Below, one piece after another: positions 5,733 to 13,712 of a stretch of 17,881 nt of DNA (positions are counted from its first letter, which is position 1; every line of letters begins with the position of its first letter). The position numbers and the translations under genes are program-made. This DNA is from JBOHPP01 sp050731755 (GTDB taxonomy: Bacteria > Methylomirabilota > Methylomirabilia > Rokubacteriales > CSP1-6). Below the pieces are notes generated by a model. That model searched no databases. It was not told the origin of the DNA and saw nothing but the letters and a program-made list of their open reading frames with translations. The stretch lies in contig JBOHPP010000015.1 of assembly GCA_050731755.1 (NCBI GenBank), forward strand, positions 1 to 17,881, written 5' to 3'.

Positions 5733-7048
5733 CCTACGACGAGGCCGTCGCCCGCCTGCTCGCCCTCCGCGGCGGCGAGCATGCGGGGATGCGGCCGGGC
5801 CTGGAGCGGATCGAGGGCCTGCTCGCCGCGCTGGGCGATCCTCACGCCCGGTACACGCTGGTGCAGGTGGGCGGGACCAACGGCAAGGGCTCGGTGGCGG
5901 CGATGCTGGCCGCCATGCTCAAGGCCGCCGGGCGCCGCGTCGGCCTCTATACCTCGCCGCACCTGGTCTCCTTCCGCGAGCGGATCCGGGTCGACGCCGA
6001 GCCCATCAGCGAGGATGCTGTCGTCGACGGCGTCGACGCGCTGGGCACGCTCATCGCGCGCTTCGACGCCACGATGTTCGAGGCGGCCACGGCGCTGGCC
6101 CTCGATCACTTCGCGCGCGAGAGCGTGGACATCGCGGTCCTGGAAGTGGGGCTGGGCGGCCGGCTCGACGCGACCACCGTGGGGACGCCGGCGGCCACCG
6201 TGCTGAGCCGGATCGACCGGGACCACGAGGCCTACCTGGGGACGACACTGGCCGCCATCGCCGCCGAAAAGGCGGCCATCATCCGGGCCGGCGTGGCGCT
6301 GGCCGCGGCTCAAGCGCCGGGGGTCACGGAGATCCTCGTGCAGCGCGCGGCGACGGTGGGGGTGCCGTTGCAGCTCGAGGGGCGCGAGCTTCACGTGAAC
6401 GTGCAGTCGCGAAGCCTGGCCGGCCAGATCATCGGCTGCCGTGGCCCGGACTTCACGCTGGACGGCCTACGGCTGCCGTTGCTCGGCACCTATCAGCCGT
6501 CCAATGCCCTGCTCGCCGTCGCCGCGGCACATCACCTGGGCGCCGGCGAGGGCGCGATCCGCGCCGGCCTGGCCCGGGCCCGCTGGCCGGGGCGCTTTCA
6601 GGTGTTGGGACGGCAACCCACGCTGGTCCTGGACGCCGCTCACAACCCCGCCGGGGCGCGGGCCCTGGCTGCCTCGCTCCGGGAGTACTTCAGCGACACC
6701 CCGCTGACGCTCGTCGTGGCGATCCTGCGCGACAAGGACGCCGCCGCCGTCCTGGCCGAGCTGGTGCCGCTGGCCCGGCGGCTGATCTTGACGAGGACCA
6801 GCAACCCACGCGCGGCGACGCCGGAGACGCTGCGCCAGCTCGCGCCCAGCCCGGGGCCGGTTATCGATACGGCGCCCTCGGTGGCCGAGGCCCTGGCCAT
6901 GGCGACGGCCCCGCCGACGACGCCTGTCGTGTGTGTGGCCGGCTCGGTCTCGCTGGTCGGCGACGCCCTCGCCTACCTGCAGGGCGGGCGCGCCACCCCG
7001 TGCCCCGTCGAAGCGGCCGCCGAGAGCACGGGGTCGCTTCGCTCGTGA
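5729..7048 (+). CDS. folC: Folylpolyglutamate synthase / dihydrofolate synthase
   Basis: ATP-dependent addition of glutamate to folates, and in bifunctional members also to dihydropteroate; which applies cannot be read from sequence. The 439-residue Mur-ligase-fold protein has the P-loop GGTNGKGSV (48-56), YTSPHL (74-79), FEAATALAL (117-125), LEVGLGGRLDATT (138-150), DRDHEAYLG (163-171) with the following Lys181 (EKAAIIR, commonly EKAGIIK), and the C-terminal-domain DAAHNPAG (302-309). The ATG at 5729 overlaps the accD stop. The last 20 or so residues, after GDALAYL, look non-conserved and are encoded by two interleaved inverted repeats. The stop overlaps the lptD GTG start as GTGA. Confidence 0.95.
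   Translation: MTYDEAVARLLALRGGEHAGMRPGLERIEGLLAALGDPHARYTLVQVGGTNGKGSVAAMLAAMLKAAGRRVGLYTSPHLVSFRERIRVDAEPISEDAVVDGVDALGTLIARFDATMFEAATALALDHFARESVDIAVLEVGLGGRLDATTVGTPAATVLSRIDRDHEAYLGTTLAAIAAEKAAIIRAGVALAAAQAPGVTEILVQRAATVGVPLQLEGRELHVNVQSRSLAGQIIGCRGPDFTLDGLRLPLLGTYQPSNALLAVAAAHHLGAGEGAIRAGLARARWPGRFQVLGRQPTLVLDAAHNPAGARALAASLREYFSDTPLTLVVAILRDKDAAAVLAELVPLARRLILTRTSNPRAATPETLRQLAPSPGPVIDTAPSVAEALAMATAPPTTPVVCVAGSVSLVGDALAYLQGGRATPCPVEAAAESTGSLRS
6995..7041 (+). promoter_or_regulatory. Interleaved inverted repeats, possible H-type pseudoknot before lptD
   Basis: Stem 1 is ACCCCGTGC (6995-7003) with GCACGGGGT (7026-7034), nine perfect pairs. Stem 2 is CGAAGCG (7009-7015), inside the stem 1 loop, with CGCTTCG (7035-7041), seven perfect pairs, directly abutting stem 1. 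Linkers of 5, 10 and 0 bases are compatible with an H-type pseudoknot with stacked stems. The 3' end is three bases before the lptD GTG at 7045. The element also encodes the folC tail. The complementarity is certain; folding and any effect on folC-lptD coupling are inference. Confidence 0.5.
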
Positions 7049-9243
7049 GGGCGCTCTGCGCCGTCCGCCTGATCCTGCCCGGCCTGCTCCTGGCCGGCGC
7101 TGTGGTCGCCCCGCCGGCTTCCGGCCAGCCTCCCGCGCCGGCCACCGTCGTGACGGCGGGGGGCGAGGTCACGATTCTGGCCGACCGGTTGGAGGAGATC
7201 GGTGCGGACGACCTCGTCATCGCCACGGGCAACGTGGAGATCACGCGAGGCAGCCAGCGGCTCCTGGCCGACCGCGTGGAGCTCAACCGCGCCACCGGCG
7301 ACGCGGTGGCCGAAGGGCGGGCCATCTTCTACGACGGCGAAGACCGGCTCGTCGGCGAGCGCATCGAGTACAACTTCAAGACCGGCACCGGCGTCGTTCA
7401 CGAGGGCTCCGCGCACACGGCACCGTTCTACCGGGTCGACGGCCGGCGCATGGAGCGGCTCGGCGAGGGCCGCTATCGCGTGCGCCGCGGGCTGTTCACC
7501 ACCTGCGAGGACGATCCGCCCACGTGGTCGTTTCGGTTCGGCACGGCGGACGCCGATCTGGGCACGTTCCTGTGGGGAACGAACGCGTCGTTCTGGGTCA
7601 AGAATGCGCCGCTCATCCCCTTCTTTCCGTTCTTTGCCGCGGCCATCCGCCGTGAGCGCCAGACGGGCTTCCTCTTTCCCCGTTTCGGCGTGTCGAGCCG
7701 GAAGGGCATGTTCGCCGAAATCCCCTTCTTCTGGGCCATCTCCGACAGCCAGGACGCCACCATCACGCTCGACGCGTACGCCGAGCGTGGCGTCGGGGCC
7801 AACCTCGCGTACCGCTACGTGCTGTCCCGGACGCACCGAGGCAGCGTGTCCGGCTTCTACCTCTACGAGAGCGGGCGGCCGGAGGACCAGCAAGAGGGCT
7901 TCGACGAGCATCGGGCCTGGTGGAGGATCGAGGATGCCTGGACTCTGGGACCGGGCCTGACCTTTCGGGCCGACATCAACGGTGTCAGCGACGACTTCGT
8001 GTTCCGCGAATACACCGACCGGCTCCACGATCGGAGCCTGCAGCGCGCCGAGTCCAATGTATTCCTCACCAAGAGCTGGGCGACGTGGAACCTGGTCGGC
8101 AGCCTGTTCTGGTACCAGGACCTGACCCAGCGCCGGCCCGTCGAGCTGAATCGCCTTCCCGAGGTGCGCCTGGAAGGCCTGCGCCAGCCTCTGCCCGGCC
8201 TGCCCGGCGTCCTCTACGAAGTGGAGTCCAGCGCCGTCAACTTCGTCCGCGCCGTGGGCGCCGACGGGATCCGCCTGGATGTCCGGCCGCTCGTCACCCG
8301 CCCCATTCCCGTCCTGGGGGCCTTCACGATAAGTCCCTTCGTCGGCGGGCGCCTCACCGGCTACGATAAAACGGCAACGGGCACCCGGATCACCAGCAAC
8401 GGAGGACTCACGGTGCAGGAGACCGCGGACGAGGCCCAGGCCCGCTCGCTCTACGAGGTGGGCGCAGACCTGGAAATGCGCGCCACCCGCGTGTGGGAGC
8501 TGGGGGGCGCGAGAAACATCGAGGCCGTGCAGCACGTCGTGGAGCCGCGCCTCAATTACACGCGGCTCGACGGGACCGACCTCGTCCGCTATCGACGCGA
8601 CGGGACGACCACGACCAACCAGCTGCCCCAGTACGACGCCATCGACGCGCTCCCCGAAGCCAGCCGGTTCACGTACTCTCTGACCAATCGCGTCCGGGCT
8701 CGCACGGTGGCCCCACCGGGTACGGAGGCGGTCCGCTGGGAGATGGTGCGCTTCGTGCTCGCCCACTCCTACGAGGCGCTCAACCCCCACCGCCCGCTGG
8801 GGCCCATCACCACCGACCTGATCGTCAACCCCATCCGGATCGTCACCTTCCGGGGAGACACCAGCTACAGCGTGTACGGCAACGAAGGGCTTCAGTCGGC
8901 GACGACCGACGTGGCCCTCGATGTACCCCGCGTGAAGGCTTCTCTGGGCACGCGCTACAACAAGCCGGACCGGGTGAACTTCCTGCAGGGCAATCTGAGC
9001 GCCGAGCTGACCTCGTGGGTGGTCGGCCGGCTCACCACCAACTGGGACCTGCGCGCCGACGTCTTGGTGGAAAACCGGGTGGGGGTGGATCTCAAGTGGC
9101 AGTGTTGGGCCTTCACGGTGGAGTTCATCTCGCGACACCAGGACGAGGACGAGGTGCGCTTCGCCGTCAACCTGCTCGGCGTGGGCGCGCCGATCACGAC
9201 TGGCGCCGGGCTGGGGACGCTCGGCCTCGGGGGCGCCCGATGA
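7045..9243 (+). CDS. lptD: LPS-assembly outer-membrane protein LptD
   Basis: Final component of the Lpt bridge; inserts lipopolysaccharide into the outer leaflet. The GTG at 7045 overlaps the folC stop and is followed by a clear signal peptide: Arg residues, then a hydrophobic core around ILPGLLLAGAVV, with likely cleavage near Ala-Ser-Gly (25-27). Residues 40-130 are the OstA/LptA-like jelly-roll repeats (ILADRLEEI, GNVEITRGSQRLLADRVEL). The LptD beta-barrel follows, with FTTCEDDPPTWSF (151-163) and a C-terminal WQCWAFTVEF strand. The mature protein has only Cys154 and Cys687, equivalent to one of the two disulfides of the E. coli protein. At 732 residues it is close to usual length. LptE is not in this window. 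The stop overlaps the next gene (ATGA). Confidence 0.93.
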   Translation: MRALCAVRLILPGLLLAGAVVAPPASGQPPAPATVVTAGGEVTILADRLEEIGADDLVIATGNVEITRGSQRLLADRVELNRATGDAVAEGRAIFYDGEDRLVGERIEYNFKTGTGVVHEGSAHTAPFYRVDGRRMERLGEGRYRVRRGLFTTCEDDPPTWSFRFGTADADLGTFLWGTNASFWVKNAPLIPFFPFFAAAIRRERQTGFLFPRFGVSSRKGMFAEIPFFWAISDSQDATITLDAYAERGVGANLAYRYVLSRTHRGSVSGFYLYESGRPEDQQEGFDEHRAWWRIEDAWTLGPGLTFRADINGVSDDFVFREYTDRLHDRSLQRAESNVFLTKSWATWNLVGSLFWYQDLTQRRPVELNRLPEVRLEGLRQPLPGLPGVLYEVESSAVNFVRAVGADGIRLDVRPLVTRPIPVLGAFTISPFVGGRLTGYDKTATGTRITSNGGLTVQETADEAQARSLYEVGADLEMRATRVWELGGARNIEAVQHVVEPRLNYTRLDGTDLVRYRRDGTTTTNQLPQYDAIDALPEASRFTYSLTNRVRARTVAPPGTEAVRWEMVRFVLAHSYEALNPHRPLGPITTDLIVNPIRIVTFRGDTSYSVYGNEGLQSATTDVALDVPRVKASLGTRYNKPDRVNFLQGNLSAELTSWVVGRLTTNWDLRADVLVENRVGVDLKWQCWAFTVEFISRHQDEDEVRFAVNLLGVGAPITTGAGLGTLGLGGAR

Positions 9244-10337
9244 TCCCCTTCGTCGACCTCACGCGCCAACACGCCGCCCTGCGCGGCGAGCTTGTGGAAG
9301 CGGTGACGCGCGTGCTCGACTCGGCGCGGTTCATCCTCGGCGCCGAAGGCGAGGCGCTGGAGCGTGAGGTGGCGGCGGTGATCGGCGTCCGCCACGCCGC
9401 TGGCGTCGCCTCCGGCACCGACGCCCTGCGCCTGGCCCTCACCGCGGTCGGGGTGGGGCCGGGGGACGAGGTGATCACCCCGGCGTTCTCTTTCGTGGCG
9501 TCCGCCTCCACGATCGTCATGGCCGGCGCCACGCCGGTGTTCGTCGACATCGATTCCGAGACCTACGCGCTCGACGTGGAGGCCGCCGCTCGCGCGATCA
9601 CCGGCCGGACGCGGGCCATCATGCCGGTGCACCTCTATGGGCACCCGGCCCCGATGGATCGGGTCCTGGCCCTGGCCCGCGCCCACCGCCTGGCCGTGGT
9701 GGAGGACGCGGCCCAGGCCATCGGCGCCACCTGGCAGGACCGCCCGGTCGGCGCGTGGGGAGACGTCGCCTGCCTGTCGTTTTACCCCACCAAGAACCTG
9801 GCGGCCTGCGGCGACGGGGGGATGATCGTCACCGACCGCGACGACATCGCCCAGCGGGTGCGACGGCTCCGGCATCACGGCGACGGCGGCCGGTATCGCC
9901 ACGTGGAGTTGGGGTTCACGAGCCGGCTCGACGAGGTGCAGGCCGCGCTGCTGCGCGTGAAATTGCCCCACCTGGGACCCTGGACGGAGGCCCGGCGCCG
10001 TCTAGCCGCGCGCTACCGCGACCGATTGAAGGGGCTGTCCCTGGGGCTCCCGATCGAGAGAACCGACGCGCGGCACGTCTATCATCTCTATACCGTGCGG
10101 CATCCCCAGCGGGATACCCTGGCCAAGCTTCTTGACGAGAGTGGCGTGGGCACCGCTGTCCACTACCCGATCCCTGTCCCCGGGCAGCCGATGTTTTCAG
10201 CCGGAGATGAGAAACGGTGGCCCGAGGCGTGGCGGGCGGCGCGCGAGGTGCTCTCGTTGCCATGCTACGCCGAGCTGCGCGACGACGAAGCGAAGGCGGT
10301 GGCCGACGCCGTCCGCCGGGCCTGCGAGCGGCTATGA
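9240..10337 (+). CDS. DegT/DnrJ/EryC1/StrS-family sugar aminotransferase
   Basis: PLP enzyme that aminates a keto-sugar on a nucleotide carrier. The 365 residues start MIPFVDL, typical of the WbpE/FdtB-like branch. Visible are SGTDAL (58-63), PAFSFVASAS (81-90), VEDAAQAIG (154-162) and SFYPTKNLAACGDGG, whose Lys185 is the PLP lysine. HYPIPVPGQPMF in the C-terminal domain matches the family's HYP.P...P.F element. A UDP-sugar 6-dehydrogenase follows directly (ATGA overlap), which suggests an aminated uronic-acid product such as the WbpA-WbpE pair makes. The oxidoreductase and acetyltransferase of that pathway (WbpB, WbpD types) are absent here, so the exact sugar is unknown. The stretch near 10020-10200 is noticeably less GC-rich than its surroundings. 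Confidence 0.88.
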   Translation: MIPFVDLTRQHAALRGELVEAVTRVLDSARFILGAEGEALEREVAAVIGVRHAAGVASGTDALRLALTAVGVGPGDEVITPAFSFVASASTIVMAGATPVFVDIDSETYALDVEAAARAITGRTRAIMPVHLYGHPAPMDRVLALARAHRLAVVEDAAQAIGATWQDRPVGAWGDVACLSFYPTKNLAACGDGGMIVTDRDDIAQRVRRLRHHGDGGRYRHVELGFTSRLDEVQAALLRVKLPHLGPWTEARRRLAARYRDRLKGLSLGLPIERTDARHVYHLYTVRHPQRDTLAKLLDESGVGTAVHYPIPVPGQPMFSAGDEKRWPEAWRAAREVLSLPCYAELRDDEAKAVADAVRRACERL

Positions 10338-11686
10338 CTGCGGACCACCGCGCTCCCGGAAGCCGCCGCCAGCCGGCGCCCGGATTCGCCGAAGCGCTGC
10401 AGGCGCGTCTCAGCGGGACTCCCGTCGTCGGCGTCATCGGGCTCGGTTACGTGGGTCTTCCGCTGGCCGTGGCTTTCGCCGAGTCGGGAGCCACGGTCGT
10501 CGGCATCGACCTCGACCACGGGCGCGTGGCCGCCATCGGCGCGGGGCAGAGCTTCATCGAGGACGTCGCCACCGAGACCCTCGCCCCGCTGGTGCGCGCC
10601 GGGCGGCTCACGGCCACCGACGACTACGCGGCGCTCAAGGGCGCCGACGCCATCGTCATCTGCGTGCCGACGCCGCTGGGCAAGTCCAAGGAGCCCGACA
10701 TCTCCTACATCGTCGGCGCGGTGGACGCCGTGGCCGGCATCGTCCGCCGCGGCCAGCTCGTCGTGCTGGAGTCGACGACCTACCCGGGCACCACCCAGGA
10801 GGTGCTCGTGCCGCGCCTCGAGGCGCGCGGTCTCCAGACCGGCATCGACGTCTTCGTGGCGTTCTCCCCCGAGCGCATCGACCCTGGGAACCGTCATTAC
10901 ACGCTGCGCACCATCCCCAAGGTGGTCGGGGGTCTCACACCGACGTGCACGGCCCTGGCCGCCACCCTCTACTGCCGCATTACCGGCCAGGTGGTGCCGG
11001 TGTCGAGCCCGGCCACCGCCGAGATGGTCAAGCTCCTGGAGAACACGTTCCGCTCGGTCAACATCGCGCTGGCCAACGAGTTCGCCATTATGTGCCGGCG
11101 GCTCGGCATCTCGGTGTGGGAGGTGATCGCGGCGGCGGCAACGAAGCCGTTCGGCTTCATGCCGTTCTATCCCGGCCCCGGGCTGGGCGGGCACTGTCTG
11201 CCCTCGGATCCCCACTACCTCTCCTGGCGGGTCCGGCTGGAGGGCTACGAGCCGCGGTTCATCGCGTTCGCCGACCAGATCAATGCCCACATGCCGGCCT
11301 ACGTCGTCCAGCTGCTCGTCGACGCGCTGAACGATCGCGAGCGGGCCGTGCGCGGCGCGGGCGTGCTGGTGCTGGGTGTGGCCTACAAGCCGAACGTGGC
11401 TGACACCCGGGACTCGCCGGCGCTCGAGATCATCGGCATGCTGGTGGGCAAGGGCGCCCGGGTCGCGTATCACGATCCCTTCGTGCCCAGCGTGGTGGTC
11501 AACGGCGTCAAGTTCGACTCCGTGCCGTGGTCCGGCCCCGACCTCGCCGCCTATGACGGCGTGCTGGTCCTGACCGCGCACACGGGTTACGACTGGACGG
11601 CCGTCGTGGAGCACGCCCGGCTCGTGATCGACACGCGGAACGCCACGGCGGATCTGCCCCCCGCCGCCCACGTCATCCGCCTCTAG
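10334..11686 (+). CDS. Nucleotide-sugar (UDP-GlcNAc/UDP-Glc type) 6-dehydrogenase
   Basis: NAD-dependent two-step oxidation of a UDP-hexose to the uronic acid. The 450-residue protein has a Rossmann motif IGLGYVGLPLA (35-45) after an N-terminal extension of about 30 residues, CVPTPLG, ESTTYPGTT, FSPERIDPGN, the TAEMVKLLENTFRSVNIA lysine helix and the catalytic Cys288 in GPGLGGHCLPSDPHY. The C-terminal UDP-binding domain contains GVAYKPNVADTRDSPA. The pattern fits the WecC/WbpA/TviB group (UDP-N-acetylhexosamine dehydrogenases) better than plain UDP-glucose dehydrogenase, but substrate cannot be fixed by eye. The ATG at 10334 overlaps the preceding stop. An 8-base gap follows. Its partner is probably the aminotransferase upstream. 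Confidence 0.92.
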   Translation: MTADHRAPGSRRQPAPGFAEALQARLSGTPVVGVIGLGYVGLPLAVAFAESGATVVGIDLDHGRVAAIGAGQSFIEDVATETLAPLVRAGRLTATDDYAALKGADAIVICVPTPLGKSKEPDISYIVGAVDAVAGIVRRGQLVVLESTTYPGTTQEVLVPRLEARGLQTGIDVFVAFSPERIDPGNRHYTLRTIPKVVGGLTPTCTALAATLYCRITGQVVPVSSPATAEMVKLLENTFRSVNIALANEFAIMCRRLGISVWEVIAAAATKPFGFMPFYPGPGLGGHCLPSDPHYLSWRVRLEGYEPRFIAFADQINAHMPAYVVQLLVDALNDRERAVRGAGVLVLGVAYKPNVADTRDSPALEIIGMLVGKGARVAYHDPFVPSVVVNGVKFDSVPWSGPDLAAYDGVLVLTAHTGYDWTAVVEHARLVIDTRNATADLPPAAHVIRL

Positions 11687-11694
11687 CCCGCCGC

Positions 11695-12573
11695 GTGCTG
11701 TCGGCACTCGTCGTCTCCCTGCGGCCCCGCCAGTGGGTCAAGAACCTGTTCGTCTTCGCCGGGCTCGTCTTCGGCGAAAAGCTTTTCACGCCGGCGGTGG
11801 GGCCGGCGCTGGCCGCCTTCGTCATCTTCTGCGGGCTGTCCGGCGGGCTCTACCTTCTCAACGACGTCGCCGACCGCGAGCCGGACCGGCGACATCCTGA
11901 CAAGCGGGCGCGCCCGATCGCCGCCGGTCGCCTCGGCGTGGCGCCCGCCGTCGCCGCCGCCGCCGGTTTGCTCGTCGCCGGTCTGGCGGCGAGCCTGGCC
12001 CTCTCGGTCCCGCTCGCCGTGGTCGCCCTGGCCTACGTCAGCCTGCTCAGCGCCTACTCGGCGTGGCTCAAGCACGTGGTCATCGTGGACGTGTTGGCCG
12101 TCGCCGCGGGCTTCGTGCTCCGCGCCGTGGCCGGCGCGCTGGTCATCGACGTCAAGATCTCCGGCTGGCTCCTCATCTGCACGACGCTGCTCGCGCTGTT
12201 CCTGGCGTTGGGCAAGCGGCGGCACGAGGTGCTCACGCTGGCCGCCGAGGCGCCCCATCACCGCCCGATCCTGGCCGAGTACAGCGCCGGTCTTCTCGAC
12301 CAGATGATCGCCGTGGTCACGGCCTCGACCGTCACCGCGTACGCCCTCTACACGATGTCGCCGGAGACGGTGGCGAAGTTCGGCACGCCGTTCCTCCCGG
12401 CGACGCTGCCCTTCGTCCTCTACGGCATCTTTCGCTACCTCTTCCTGCTCTACCGGCGTCAGATGGGGGGCAACCCCTCCGAGCTGTTCCTGCACGACCC
12501 GCCGCTGCTGCTGAACTCGTTGCTCTGGCTCCTGGCGGTGATCGTCATCATCTACTGGCGGTGGCCGGCCTGA
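11695..12573 (+). CDS. UbiA-family prenyltransferase, decaprenyl-phosphate phosphoribosyltransferase-like
   Basis: Integral inner-membrane protein of 292 residues with eight or nine hydrophobic segments. The first Asp-rich motif is NDVADREPDRRHPDKRARPI (56-75, key Asn56, Asp57, Asp60, Asp64). The region YSAWLKHVVIVDVLAVAAGF (121-140) and the following LRAVAGA and LGKRRHE resemble the mycobacterial DPPR synthase Rv3806c, which moves phosphoribose from PRPP to decaprenyl phosphate and so starts the pathway to the arabinose donor. By family this predicts a polyprenyl-phosphate pentose donor for an envelope glycan. The epimerase pair DprE1/DprE2 and any arabinosyltransferase are not in the window. 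The GTG at 11695, 8 bases after the previous stop, is the first usable start; no Shine-Dalgarno is visible. A different polyprenyl-phosphate substrate is possible. Confidence 0.85.
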   Translation: MLSALVVSLRPRQWVKNLFVFAGLVFGEKLFTPAVGPALAAFVIFCGLSGGLYLLNDVADREPDRRHPDKRARPIAAGRLGVAPAVAAAAGLLVAGLAASLALSVPLAVVALAYVSLLSAYSAWLKHVVIVDVLAVAAGFVLRAVAGALVIDVKISGWLLICTTLLALFLALGKRRHEVLTLAAEAPHHRPILAEYSAGLLDQMIAVVTASTVTAYALYTMSPETVAKFGTPFLPATLPFVLYGIFRYLFLLYRRQMGGNPSELFLHDPPLLLNSLLWLLAVIVIIYWRWPA

Positions 12574-12584
12574 GTGTCCGGAAC

Positions 12585-12590
12585 TAGAAT
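12585..12590 (+). promoter_or_regulatory. TAGAAT box before the DUF362 gene (possible -10)
   Basis: TAGAAT differs from TATAAT at one position and stands out in GC-rich DNA. It lies in the 29-base gap between the prenyltransferase stop and the ATG at 12603. No convincing -35 is seen 16-18 bases upstream. Start-site placement 6-7 bases downstream would remove the Shine-Dalgarno (12591-12595) from the transcript, which weakens the case for a promoter. Confidence 0.25.
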
Positions 12591-12595
12591 GGAGG
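12591..12595 (+). promoter_or_regulatory. Shine-Dalgarno GGAGG for the DUF362 gene
   Basis: A perfect GGAGG seven bases before the ATG at 12603. It fixes that start and is one of the few strong ribosome-binding sites in a window where most genes rely on stop/start overlap. Confidence 0.75.
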
Positions 12596-12602
12596 CCGCC
12601 CC

Positions 12603-13679
12603 ATGACGAGCCAGGTCGCCGTGCTCCGCACCCGTCCCGAGAGCGTGGTCGCCGACTACGGCCGGCTGCTGCGGCTGGCCAAGTACGACCAGGTCCTGGC
12701 GCGCGAGCAGGACCTGATCCTCAAGCTGAACCTGTCGTGGACGAAGTACTTCCCGGCGTGCTCGAGTCAGCCCTGGCAGGTGGACGGCGTGGTGAAGACG
12801 CTCCTCGACGACGGCTACGACCGGCGGCGGATCTTCCCCGTCGAGAACAAGACGGTGGTGACGGATCCCGTCAAGGGCGCCCGGAACAACAAGTGGCTGT
12901 CGGTCCTGGAACGCCACGGCCTGCCCTTCATCCCGCTCACTGACGTTGAATGGACGGTCTACACGTTCAAGACACCGCTCCTCAGGCTGAATGATCTCTT
13001 CCCCGAGGGCATCGAGGTCCCAAAGATGTACGTGGGCAGGAACATGTGTCAGTTGCCTTCCGTGAAGACGCACGGGCACACCGTCACCACCGGCGCCATC
13101 AAGAACGCGTTCGGCGGGCTCCTCAAAGAAGTGCGGCATTACGCGCACGAGTTCATCCACGAGGTCATGGTGGACCTCATGCTGATGCAGCGTGAGCTGC
13201 ACCCCGGCGTATTCGCGATCATGGACGGGACGGTCATGGGCGACGGCGCCGGGCCGCGCACGATGATCCCCCGCGAGGGCAACCTCCTCCTGGCCTCGGC
13301 CGACCAGGTGGCCATCGACGCCATCGCCGCTCAGATCATGGGCTTCGAGCCGCTGGCCATCCCCTATCTGCGGATGTGTCACGACCGGGGTCTGGGCGTC
13401 GCCGATCCGCGGCGGATCGAGCTCGTCGGCGACGTGGACGCCGCGGCGGTGCGCATGGGCTTCCGGACGCGGCGCAGCCCCGTCATCTGGGGCGACCAGC
13501 TCATCCGGCGGGGGCCGCTGCGCCCGCTCAAGCGGCTGCTCCTGCACTCGCCGCTCGTGATCTGGGCGCCGTTCGCCTCGAACGTGTACCACGACTTTCT
13601 CTGGTACCCGACGATCGGCCGGGCGCGCCGCCGCGCGTTCGCGGCCACGCCCTGGGGACGCCTGTTCGACGCGTACTGA
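12603..13679 (+). CDS. DUF362 domain-containing protein, function unknown
   Basis: The 358 residues carry the DUF362 landmarks: an early LILKLNLSWTK segment (38-48), LPSVKTHGHT (151-160), TGAIKNAFGG (163-172), MDGTVMGDGAGP (207-218) and ASADQVAIDAIAAQIMG (231-247). Some DUF362 proteins carry a ferredoxin-like Cys cluster; none is present here, as the few cysteines are scattered. There is no signal peptide. The C-terminal 60 residues are basic and aromatic-rich (Trp, Tyr, Phe), without a clear membrane helix. The start is fixed by GGAGG. It is separated from its neighbours by 29 and 33 bases, the two largest gaps in the window, so it may be transcribed partly on its own. No biochemical role can be assigned. 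Confidence 0.85.
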   Translation: MTSQVAVLRTRPESVVADYGRLLRLAKYDQVLAREQDLILKLNLSWTKYFPACSSQPWQVDGVVKTLLDDGYDRRRIFPVENKTVVTDPVKGARNNKWLSVLERHGLPFIPLTDVEWTVYTFKTPLLRLNDLFPEGIEVPKMYVGRNMCQLPSVKTHGHTVTTGAIKNAFGGLLKEVRHYAHEFIHEVMVDLMLMQRELHPGVFAIMDGTVMGDGAGPRTMIPREGNLLLASADQVAIDAIAAQIMGFEPLAIPYLRMCHDRGLGVADPRRIELVGDVDAAAVRMGFRTRRSPVIWGDQLIRRGPLRPLKRLLLHSPLVIWAPFASNVYHDFLWYPTIGRARRRAFAATPWGRLFDAY

Positions 13680-13696
13680 GGCCAGGGTCGGCGCGG

Positions 13697-13702
13697 TAGA
13701 AT
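13697..13702 (+). promoter_or_regulatory. TAGAAT box before gltX (possible -10 of a near-leaderless transcript)
   Basis: TAGAAT sits 10 bases before the gltX GTG (13713), in the 33-base gap after the DUF362 gene. Transcription starting 6-7 bases after it would leave a leader of only three or four bases, and no Shine-Dalgarno is present. It also overlaps a small inverted repeat, GCGGT (13693-13697) with ACCGC (13704-13708). No good -35 is visible. Confidence 0.35.
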
Positions 13703-13712
13703 AACCGCTGTT

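Noticed and set aside
6973..9138. Open frame of about 720 codons on the - strand opposite lptD
   Set aside because: The + strand encodes a full LptD with signal peptide and conserved motifs. The antisense product has shadow-type composition and no ribosome-binding site.
13693..13708. Small inverted repeat after the DUF362 gene considered as a terminator
   Set aside because: It has only five pairs and no T-run; it overlaps a TAGAAT box and lies just before gltX.
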